A stretch of DNA of 64,000 bases from assembly GCA_947502835.1 (NCBI GenBank), contig CANNBJ010000004.1, positions 231,669-295,668 of the forward strand, in the 5' to 3' direction. This DNA is from Bdellovibrionales bacterium. GTDB lineage: Bacteria > Bdellovibrionota > UBA1018 > CAIMNF01. The notes under the pieces are model-generated. The model was not told the DNA's origin, did no database searches, and was given only the letters and a program-made list of their open reading frames with translations. This document shows, piece after piece, positions 52,926 through 59,713 of this stretch. The position numbers were made by a program, and so were the translations under genes. Numbering within the stretch: the first letter of the stretch is position 1; each line of letters opens with the position of its first letter.

Positions 52926-53895
52926 ATGGGGACTCGTTCTGACGTTGAGTTGCATGGTTTTCATGAAACCCGTTTTTGCTTCCGATGCAGATGCTGTGTG
53001 CGGAGTTTTGACAAAAACAGGGCGTGGAATCCAGATGATTCCCGAAAAAGGAAGGGTGCAGACCGACCTTACGGTTGACTCTCCCGTCCCGTGCGGGTCG
53101 ATGGTTCTCACCCATGATGCTCCGGCATGGATCAAGCTGATGGATCAGACCGTGGTGAAGCTCGGGCCGCGAAGTTTCATTGAAGTGCCTGGCCCGGAAT
53201 CCAAGAGTTTCAGGATGTACCGGGGCGCAATCATGCTCTCGGCACCGGCAAGCCTGATCGCGAGGACCTGGAGCACGCCCAATTCCGAGATAGAGTTCAA
53301 GGGCGGAGTGGTGGTTCTTCAATACATCCCCGAGGATCGGATTACGATTGCCGGGTGTTTCAACCGCAAGGTGGAATTCAAGAACAAATTCAATTCGAGT
53401 GCCGCGCAGGAACTGCAAGCAGGCGAAATGAGCCGACTTGCGATCCAGGAGGGAAGGGTGACTCCGACCCACCCGGCGATCCTGCACCCTGCTTCGGTTG
53501 GAAACGTGCTCGCCAGTCTTGGACTTGAGACAAGCGAACAGGAGCAAGTGGTGGCCATCGTAAAGCAAGTCTACCAGGACCGCTCCAAGTCCCTTGTTGC
53601 CGACATCCAGGATTGGTCAGGAAACGAGGGGCCTTCGCGCTCCATCGCTTCCATTCCCCAGAGTTCCAAACGCACGATTGATCCGAAAGAAGCGGAGTTC
53701 ACCATGAAGATCCTGAAGGATCGTCTTTATGGAACAGATGAGGAACAGATCAAGTATGTTCCGGAACCAATGACCCGTCGGGCGCCTGCCTCGATCCGGG
53801 ATGAACACAAGGAACAAGCGGGCAAAAAATTCAAAACCGAGGTCCGGCGGATCGAAAAGGAAATCGATCGTGTGGATCCGGATTCGATGGATTGA
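52918..53895 (+). CDS. Secreted FecR-domain protein
   Basis: 325 residues from ATG 52918 (GAGGAGGGGG upstream; overlaps the previous stop by 8 bp). Signal peptide MNKWGLVLTLSCMVFMKPVFA. The central part fits a FecR domain (LTHDAPAWIKLMDQTVVKLGPRSFIEV, RGAIMLSAP, NSEIEFKGGVVVLQ, LQAGEMSRLAIQEG). Unlike classic anti-sigma FecR it has no cytoplasmic part or sigma factor nearby; such secreted FecR proteins often occur with barrels and TPR proteins. The C-terminal third is charged and helical. Confidence 0.8.
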   Translation: MNKWGLVLTLSCMVFMKPVFASDADAVCGVLTKTGRGIQMIPEKGRVQTDLTVDSPVPCGSMVLTHDAPAWIKLMDQTVVKLGPRSFIEVPGPESKSFRMYRGAIMLSAPASLIARTWSTPNSEIEFKGGVVVLQYIPEDRITIAGCFNRKVEFKNKFNSSAAQELQAGEMSRLAIQEGRVTPTHPAILHPASVGNVLASLGLETSEQEQVVAIVKQVYQDRSKSLVADIQDWSGNEGPSRSIASIPQSSKRTIDPKEAEFTMKILKDRLYGTDEEQIKYVPEPMTRRAPASIRDEHKEQAGKKFKTEVRRIEKEIDRVDPDSMD

Positions 53896-53921
53896 GGAGA
53901 CCGTCTACCACGGAGGGATGT

Positions 53922-54473
53922 ATGAAAAACCGGATTCTTTTTTCAGCGGCAATGCTGTTGTTCGTTTCGTTTGATGTGCAGGCGGGGGTGTTCGAAACCG
54001 GCACCGGCTATTCTTACCGGCAAAGTTCCTACAATGGGGGAGCGTATACGAGGATGAAGTCATGGAACGCATCCTTCGGATATTTTTTCACCCGGGACAG
54101 CGAGGTCGAGTTCGTGTATCAGGACAGCACCACGGACGAGTTCGTCCCGAATGTCCAGGACATCCGGTACCGTGACCGCGTGTATAGCCTGAACCTTGTG
54201 TATCATTTCTTCTCTGAGGGCGATCCGGTCCGACCCTATGTGAGAACCGGAGTGGGACAACTCAATCGCGACGCGACCGGTACCTATACCGGAGGGTTCA
54301 GTCCCGCAGGTCGCCTCGATCAGGTGACTGTGATCGGAGGCCTTGGCATCAAGGCAAAGATCATCGGACAATTCTCGATTCGTGCAGAGGCCACAAGCTA
54401 TCTCACGGGTGGAAGCATCGCCACCTGGCAGGACAACATCGCCCTTTCCGTCGGAGGGGCCTTCTATTTTTAA
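53922..54473 (+). CDS. Small outer-membrane beta-barrel protein
   Basis: 183 residues from ATG 53922 with GGAGG five bases upstream. Signal peptide MKNRILFSAAMLLFVSFDVQA. It has about eight amphipathic strands (VFETGTGYSYRQSSYNG, WNASFGYFFTRDSEVEFVYQD, VYSLNLVYHFFSE, RPYVRTGVGQLN) and a perfect C-terminal barrel signature, GGAFYF. It resembles small OmpA/OmpW-like eight-stranded barrels. It overlaps the next gene's likely start. Confidence 0.8.
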   Translation: MKNRILFSAAMLLFVSFDVQAGVFETGTGYSYRQSSYNGGAYTRMKSWNASFGYFFTRDSEVEFVYQDSTTDEFVPNVQDIRYRDRVYSLNLVYHFFSEGDPVRPYVRTGVGQLNRDATGTYTGGFSPAGRLDQVTVIGGLGIKAKIIGQFSIRAEATSYLTGGSIATWQDNIALSVGGAFYF

Positions 54474-55512
54474 GACACTTCTTGCGGGGACGCTGTTAAT
54501 GATGGGTCTGAGCTCCTGCACCTCGGTGTATTTTCTCTATCAGGCGGGCAAGGGACAACTCAGGCTTCTCAATCGCGGAAGACCTCTCCCGGAGGTGATC
54601 GCGGATGAGCGGGGTTCTTCCGAGCTCAGGGAACTCTTAAAGCAGGTCCCGGGAATCAAGGAGTTCGGTGAGTCCGCAGGCCTCAAGTCAACGCCGAATT
54701 ATCGGGAGTATGTGGAGCTCGGCGGCGAGTCCGTGGTCTACGTGGTCACGGTGTCTGATGCACTCGCGTTTCGCCCGAAAATCTTCAAGTTTCCAATCGT
54801 CGGGAGCTTCAACTACCTTGGGTGGTTCTCCAAGAATGACGCGCTCGAGTTTGCGGAGGGCTATGAAAAGGAAGGGTACGACATTGATGTCAGAGGGGCG
54901 TCCGCCTATTCCACGCTTGGTTGGTTTCCTGATCCTCTTCTCTCGAGCATGATCCCAAGAGAAGGCGGAAGGATTTCCTTGACCGCCTATCCTGAACTTG
55001 TGAATGTCTTTTTGCATGAATCGGTTCATGCGACGATCTACATCAAAAACCAATCCACCTTCAACGAGAGCCTCGCCTCGTTTCTCGCGGATGTGCTGAC
55101 AGAGCGGTATTTCCAATCAAAGGGAGATGCAGACCGGGAGGCGTATGCCAAATACATGGTGCAGAGGAAGCGTTCGGAGGAGTTGCGAAAGCGAATGGCG
55201 CAGGCTTATTCGGATCTGAAGCAGGTGTATGATTCAAACCTTGATCCTGTGAAAAAACGGGAGCAGAAATCAGCCTATCTTGCGACCCTCCAGGCGGAGA
55301 CCGGGTACCGGAGGAAAATCTCGAATGCCACCCTCATTCAATTTCAAACCTATGATCCCGGCGATCAAGGGTTCGGAGAGCTCCTGAAAAAAACAAATGG
55401 GGATGTTCATGCCTTCCTTCGTCTTCTTTCGAAGCTTCGGGAGAAAGACTTTGAACATCCCCAGATGGAGGAGTTGAGGGGGTTGTTGTTGCGGACGTTG
55501 GAGAAAGACTGA
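54466..55512 (+). CDS. Lipoprotein predicted aminopeptidase (HExxH)
   Basis: 348 residues if started at ATT 54466. No ATG, GTG or TTG gives a usable signal sequence, but ATT gives (M)FKTLLAGTLLMMGLSSC, a perfect lipoprotein signal, with GGAGGGG eight to nine bases upstream. The mature protein fits the predicted aminopeptidase family (COG4324-like): a VFLHESVHATIY zinc motif with a downstream Glu in NESLASF, as in gluzincins. Predicted to be an outer-membrane-anchored periplasmic metallopeptidase. It overlaps the barrel gene by 8 bp and ends 1 bp before the stop of the convergent lipoprotein gene. Confidence 0.78.
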   Translation: MFKTLLAGTLLMMGLSSCTSVYFLYQAGKGQLRLLNRGRPLPEVIADERGSSELRELLKQVPGIKEFGESAGLKSTPNYREYVELGGESVVYVVTVSDALAFRPKIFKFPIVGSFNYLGWFSKNDALEFAEGYEKEGYDIDVRGASAYSTLGWFPDPLLSSMIPREGGRISLTAYPELVNVFLHESVHATIYIKNQSTFNESLASFLADVLTERYFQSKGDADREAYAKYMVQRKRSEELRKRMAQAYSDLKQVYDSNLDPVKKREQKSAYLATLQAETGYRRKISNATLIQFQTYDPGDQGFGELLKKTNGDVHAFLRLLSKLREKDFEHPQMEELRGLLLRTLEKD

Positions 55513-55513
55513 A

Positions 55514-56212
55514 TTATTCCTCGAGGTAGGTGCCATCCACCTGGACGGCGATGGTCGCGGCCACTACGTGGTTTGCGAAGACCGCCTTCATGCCGGGCGA
55601 AGGAGTGATCCAAGTGTATCCGTTCCAGTATGGATTGCAGGTCCCGCCGTAATCCATGGGGTCAAGACCTCTGCAGTTGTCATACACAGCATTTGATACT
55701 GTGACAGTTGCATCAATTGGAGCTCCGACCGATGAGTTCGAGAATTCGAGTACCTGCCACTCGGGGGAGTTTGCGCAGGGAGAATTCGGTTCTTGGTACA
55801 CATTCGCGACTCTCAGAACCTGAGTTTGGCGTGTAATTCCGTTTACGGTGACTTTGAGTTGCAAACAGCCGTAGGGGAAGACCCAATTCGGATAGGGCGA
55901 TGACGCAAGAAGGTTTTGGGCGGAAAGGGGAGTTACCTTCACGCGAAGCAACTTCGAAGTTCCGAAGTCTTGCTCTGCCACTGGTTGTGCTCCGGTCGCC
56001 CCGGTAAGTACTGCAGTAAACTCAGGGGCAAGAGGATCATTATTGATGTTCCCGCCTCCGCCGATGGAGCCGCCCGTGGAGCCACCCGTGGTGCCGCCAC
56101 CGCCGCCACCAAGGCCTGAGGTGGTGAAGTCCCGTGTGGATGAGGATCCGCATGCGGTCAAAGCAAGTGCCGCGAGGACAAAAACAAAACTGGTTACGGT
56201 ATTCTTTTTCAT
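55514..56212 (-). CDS. Lipoprotein with Gly-rich linker, unknown function
   Basis: 232 residues. Lipobox LALTAC is followed by a ~35-residue Gly/Thr/Ser linker (GLGGGGGGTTGGSTGG), which would hold the folded domain away from the membrane. The folded part is beta-rich with four Cys (YGCLQL, SPCANS, DNCRGL, GTCNPY) likely paired as disulfides. Not recognised. A sigma-54-type promoter lies 33-48 bp upstream, very like the one of the VWA-like lipoprotein gene. Confidence 0.7.
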   Translation of the reverse strand: MKKNTVTSFVFVLAALALTACGSSSTRDFTTSGLGGGGGGTTGGSTGGSIGGGGNINNDPLAPEFTAVLTGATGAQPVAEQDFGTSKLLRVKVTPLSAQNLLASSPYPNWVFPYGCLQLKVTVNGITRQTQVLRVANVYQEPNSPCANSPEWQVLEFSNSSVGAPIDATVTVSNAVYDNCRGLDPMDYGGTCNPYWNGYTWITPSPGMKAVFANHVVAATIAVQVDGTYLEE

Positions 56213-56244
56213 AAACTTCCCTTTTCTCTCTCACAGGGAGATAA

Positions 56245-56260
56245 AGCACAGGGTGTGCCA
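56245..56260 (-). promoter_or_regulatory. Sigma-54-type promoter of the Gly-rich lipoprotein gene
   Basis: On the minus strand: TGGCACACCCTGTGCT. The GG and GC doublets are correctly spaced and TGGCAC is the exact -24 consensus; the -12 box is GTGCT in place of TTGCT. It is followed by TTTATC, as at 50246. The ATG at 56212 lies about 21 nt after the expected transcription start. Confidence 0.65.
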
Positions 56261-56475
56261 AGTGCCTGAACTCTGGTAAATGCAGGGTTTTTCGGGAATT
56301 CACCGGGGTTTCCGCAATTCGGAGGGGGGAGTGAGGTTTACGGGTGTCTAAATCTTCGACATCTTCCGGGTGTCCGAGCTGCGGAGAGAGAGGGGGGATG
56401 CCGATCCATGTCTCACGAGGGATCCGCTCTCCATGACTTTCATTTACAGGCTCGCCAGGAATGATTGGTATAGAT

Positions 56476-56644
56476 CACATGAATCTCGAGGAAGGCCTTG
56501 GGGTCTATGGGTTTAGCCGACTCTTGCGAGTCAGGATTGACGAAAGCAAGGCCGCAGGATGCGGCTTGGAGGTTAAACCCATAGGACCCCAAGGCCTTCC
56601 CTGATTGCTCATGTGGTGCCTACCCACCCCTCCCGGGCCAGCCC
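56476..56644 (-). repeat. Structured repeat element, copy 2 (candidate ncRNA or hairpin element)
   Basis: About 169 nt, starting 3 nt after the CDF transporter stop (same strand). The outer helix 56490-56515 with 56574-56600 has 26 pairs and a single 1-nt bulge. A further 7-bp closing stem pairs 56476-56482 with 56609-56615 (CACATGA/TCATGTG). Inside are hairpin 1 (56551-56565, six perfect pairs) and hairpin 2 (56519-56532; on the minus strand GACTC-GCAA-GAGTC, a GNRA tetraloop). The core matches copy 1 at 46123-46181, but the outer helix sequence is entirely different. No T-run follows, so a simple terminator is unlikely. Confidence 0.8.
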
Positions 56645-56646
56645 GT

Positions 56647-57651
56647 TTAGTGAGCTCCGGTGCGTGTGATCTGGCCCGCAGTAAACTGGGGCATTCCCTG
56701 AAAGGGCTTCATCCGGATGGGGCAATCGAGGAAAGAGCACTCCGAGCAGAACTCCCGTTCGCAGGGGTCGATGTGGGTATGGACAATCGAGTGGTGACCC
56801 AGCTTGTGCATGAGGTCTTCCGCAAAGCGGTCCGACTCGTCATGGGCATCCTTGATGGACAAAAACTCCGGCACCACCACGTGGAGGTCGACATGCTTGT
56901 CCCGACCGAATTGCTGGACCTTCAGTTCATGGACGGCGATGACAGAGCGTCTGGGGATTTCATTGAGGAATCCCACGATACGATCGACCAGTTCGGGGCT
57001 TTGGGCATCGAGCAGGGCATTTGAGGATTCCTGCACCAGCTTGAATCCCGTCCGGAACAAAAATCCGGCCACCGCAAGGGCAAGCAAAGGATCCAGCCAG
57101 TTCCAGCCTGTGAAGATCACAAGGACAAGTCCCACGCCGAGAATTACGGTGGTCAGGAGATCTGTGAGCAGATGGATCCCGTCCGAGATCAGGATCTGGG
57201 AGTGATGCTTTTTTCCTGCAAGGAAAATTCCAAAACCAAGAATCCCGTTCATGAATCCGGCAAGTACGTTCAGCTTCAGTCCTTGATCCAGATCCTGAAG
57301 GGGATCCTGGTGGATCACTCGCAGTACCGTGTCGATCAGGATCAGGAATCCGGCAAGGGAGATCAGGCCTCCTTCAAAGGCCTGCGCAAAGTATTCGATT
57401 TTGCCATGTCCATAGGGGTGATCCTGATCCGCAGGCCGCTCCGAAAAGAGCACGGAGCCAAGACCAAAAGCCGCAGCAAGCACATTGACCGAGCCCTCGA
57501 GGGCATCGGAGCGAAGGGCTGCCGACCCCGCAACCCTCGCCGCATGGATCTTGAGTGCCAGGATCAGCAAGCTTCCGATCAGGGAGATTCCCATGGCAGT
57601 GAATCGGATTTTTTTCGGCGTGATTTCAATCATGGGTGCACTTTGATTCAT
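56647..57651 (-). CDS. Cation diffusion facilitator (FieF-like) transporter
   Basis: 334 residues. Six membrane spans of CDF type; SDALEGSVNVLAAA in TM2 and SDGIHLLTDLLTT (HxxxD) in TM5 provide the metal site. HPYGHGKIEYFA is the family loop. A cytoplasmic domain follows (HELKVQQFGRDKHVDLHVVVP, IVHTHIDP). The C-terminus adds a Cys-rich extension (CEREFCSECSFLDCPIR) that could bind zinc or iron. It exports divalent metal ions by proton exchange. It starts 14 bp after the RMD1-like gene stop. Confidence 0.92.
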   Translation of the reverse strand: MNQSAPMIEITPKKIRFTAMGISLIGSLLILALKIHAARVAGSAALRSDALEGSVNVLAAAFGLGSVLFSERPADQDHPYGHGKIEYFAQAFEGGLISLAGFLILIDTVLRVIHQDPLQDLDQGLKLNVLAGFMNGILGFGIFLAGKKHHSQILISDGIHLLTDLLTTVILGVGLVLVIFTGWNWLDPLLALAVAGFLFRTGFKLVQESSNALLDAQSPELVDRIVGFLNEIPRRSVIAVHELKVQQFGRDKHVDLHVVVPEFLSIKDAHDESDRFAEDLMHKLGHHSIVHTHIDPCEREFCSECSFLDCPIRMKPFQGMPQFTAGQITRTGAH

Positions 57652-57665
57652 CGAAACCTCCCGGA

Positions 57666-58763
57666 TCAGTGCGCAGAGATCCTGGCAAAGGTTGTGACCA
57701 ATTCAAAAAGAATCAGCACCACGATCGTGACTTCGAGCCAGAGACTGCGGGCTGCGTTGACCTCTCCTTGCAAGAGCTCCGAGAGGTTGGAGAAGATGTT
57801 GATCTTCCGGCTGATGTTGGCCTCCCACTCGGGGATCCGGAACTGTTCGCCCGCGCCCCGGAAAATCTTGGCGAGATAGAAATCCCCGACCACCTTGAAG
57901 GAATTGTCGACCCGCTCGATGAATTCCGAGAATTCGATGTACCGTGCCGAGGCCTCGCGGGAGAGCGTGCTGAAGCGGTTACTTAAGAACCTTGATCGTG
58001 ATTCTTCAATCGCATCGTAGATGGTGGCGAGCTTTTGATCGAGCAGGCCGTCGTAATAGCGCATCTCCATCATGTGGGTTAGAACGAATTCGATGACTTC
58101 CGGGACTTCCTTCTTTCCGGACGGCTCGATCACGATCGCACTGTTCCAGTCGAGGACCGTCAAGTCGTTTTCTGCATATTGGTAGGTGCCCTCATCAAGA
58201 ATGCTTTTCCGTGAGGATTCCGAGAGGGTGCCCTGGGGTTCGGCGAGGATCAGTTTTGCAACGTCGGCTTTTTCTGTGAGTTCGATGGCCTTTCCGATTC
58301 CATGGATCTCCTCGAAAAAGTAAATGACATAATCCTCAACCTCATGCCACTCGTGGGGGTCGCGGAGTGAAGGGGTGATCATGGCAAGAATCTCTTTTGC
58401 GCGGGCCCGTGCGGCCCCATCCACAAAAGTGTCGAGTTCGATCTTGGCGCCGAGCTCCACGAGCTGATTCCAGCTTGTGCCCGCTTCAATCGGAATTTGA
58501 AACAGGATCGAGAGCACACCGTAATCCCAGATCTTGGCAAACACCTCTGCCCTGAAAGTGCGCTCATGAACCGCAAGTTCCGTTTCTCCGAGGGAGAAGG
58601 TGACGGGAGCGTTCCTCATGATCACCACTTGTCTTGGGCTCAAGGTGAACTTGAGGCGGGTTCCGTCGGCCTTGAAAAGAGCTTCGGCTCGCGAAAGATC
58701 GATCTCTTCTGCGATGTCAAAAACCCGGTAAAGAAGGATGGAGCCCTTTTGGATCGTGACCAT
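57666..58763 (-). CDS. RMD1/DUF155-family protein
   Basis: 365 residues. The C-terminal half (about 200-360) shows the family pattern: a PDFxW-like VLDWNSAIVIEP region, a long helix with RYIEFSEFIERVDNSFKVVGDFYLAKI, AEWEANISRKINIFSNLSELLQGEVNAARSLWLE-like sequence, and a single C-terminal membrane span (VTIVVLILFELVTTF). Eukaryotic RMD1 is mitochondrial and linked to cytoskeleton/mitoribosome positioning; the bacterial function is unknown. Its start overlaps the stop of the porin-like gene. Confidence 0.75.
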   Translation of the reverse strand: MVTIQKGSILLYRVFDIAEEIDLSRAEALFKADGTRLKFTLSPRQVVIMRNAPVTFSLGETELAVHERTFRAEVFAKIWDYGVLSILFQIPIEAGTSWNQLVELGAKIELDTFVDGAARARAKEILAMITPSLRDPHEWHEVEDYVIYFFEEIHGIGKAIELTEKADVAKLILAEPQGTLSESSRKSILDEGTYQYAENDLTVLDWNSAIVIEPSGKKEVPEVIEFVLTHMMEMRYYDGLLDQKLATIYDAIEESRSRFLSNRFSTLSREASARYIEFSEFIERVDNSFKVVGDFYLAKIFRGAGEQFRIPEWEANISRKINIFSNLSELLQGEVNAARSLWLEVTIVVLILFELVTTFARISAH

Positions 58764-59671
58764 CAGAGTACGAGGGAGAGGTTCACATACGGGGTTGCAG
58801 TTTCAAAGCTCACGTTTGTCGTATAGAACTTGATGGTGGTCGTAACGCTGAGGTGAGAATTGATCGTGAAACAAGGCCCTGTGTCGAAGTTATCCGGATC
58901 ACCTTGCCGAAAATCAAACGAGGTGTCGGCATATTGGTGGTTGGCATCGAAGCTTCCTTCAAAGACCCATTGCACGTTCGGAGACAGGTCCACCGTAATG
59001 TAGGGCGCAAGCTCAACGACAAAGTCCGAGCTGGCCCCGGTAGGAGACTTTACGAAAGTGGATGTGAACTTGGTTTGCGCTGTGAAGGACCAGTTTCGGA
59101 GCGGTGTCTTGAGGGTCCAGTTCCCTTGGGCTCGAACCGCGAAAATCTGCCCGGAGGCGATTGAGGCCGCAGTGGTCGGTAAGGTGACCCGAAGCACCCC
59201 TTGAATCTCCACGTCATCGGTTTCCACCATTTTTGCCCAGTTTGCGAACGTGTTCACGTTTCCCAGATTGAACGGGGTTTGGGGATCGAACGATCCGGTG
59301 CCGGTGATTTGAAAACCCAAGGTCACCCTCGGGGAGACTGCGTAGCCGATCCGGAAGGTATGAAAGAAGGTTGCGAAACTCGAGTTTGCATCCAAGGGAC
59401 CCTGCGACTGCGTCAGATCGAAATTCGTGAAGCGGGGCCCATCGTAATCGAGGAAATAGGCCATGCGGAGATTCTGATAAAATTTCCGCTCTTCTTCCTT
59501 CTTTTCGGCAACAACGGGTGCCGGCGCTGCGGGAGCGGACGGGGCAGCGTTCTTCAGGACAGGCGTTGCGACTGCGGGCTTTGCGGGAGTCGCGGTTTGG
59601 GCATGGGTCCGCGGTGCGTGGAGTGCGATCAGAAAGATTGCACAAAGAATGCTTGTCCTGAAATGGTTCAT
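58763..59671 (-). CDS. Predicted outer-membrane protein
   Basis: 302 residues from ATG 59671, giving signal peptide MNHFRTSILCAIFLIALHAPRTHA. A ~45-residue Ala/Pro-rich linker precedes a barrel-like series of strands (FFHTFRIGYAVSPRVTLGFQITG, IFAVRAQGNWTLKTPLRNWSFTAQTKF, NVQWVFEGSFDANHQY) ending in TPYVNLSLVL. Not assigned to a family. Divergent from hrpB, with 42 bp between starts. Confidence 0.65.
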   Translation of the reverse strand: MNHFRTSILCAIFLIALHAPRTHAQTATPAKPAVATPVLKNAAPSAPAAPAPVVAEKKEEERKFYQNLRMAYFLDYDGPRFTNFDLTQSQGPLDANSSFATFFHTFRIGYAVSPRVTLGFQITGTGSFDPQTPFNLGNVNTFANWAKMVETDDVEIQGVLRVTLPTTAASIASGQIFAVRAQGNWTLKTPLRNWSFTAQTKFTSTFVKSPTGASSDFVVELAPYITVDLSPNVQWVFEGSFDANHQYADTSFDFRQGDPDNFDTGPCFTINSHLSVTTTIKFYTTNVSFETATPYVNLSLVL

Positions 59672-59713
59672 ACTGGTTGCGTCCCTTGCTCCCGGTGGAG
59701 TATCTCGTAAAAA

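Larger units (their letters stand above)
56213..56646. other. 434-bp intergenic region
   Basis: Holds a sigma-54-type promoter (56245-56260) and copy 2 of the structured repeat element (56476-56644), both in minus orientation. The 215 bp between them (56261-56475) contain no ORF, terminator or repeat that I can support; several G-rich runs are visible but no clear motif. Confidence 0.7.

Noticed and set aside
56490..56600. Integron attC site
   Set aside because: GTTAAAC/GTTTAAC occurs at one side of copy 2 only, copy 1 has no such core sites, and no integrase or cassette is near.
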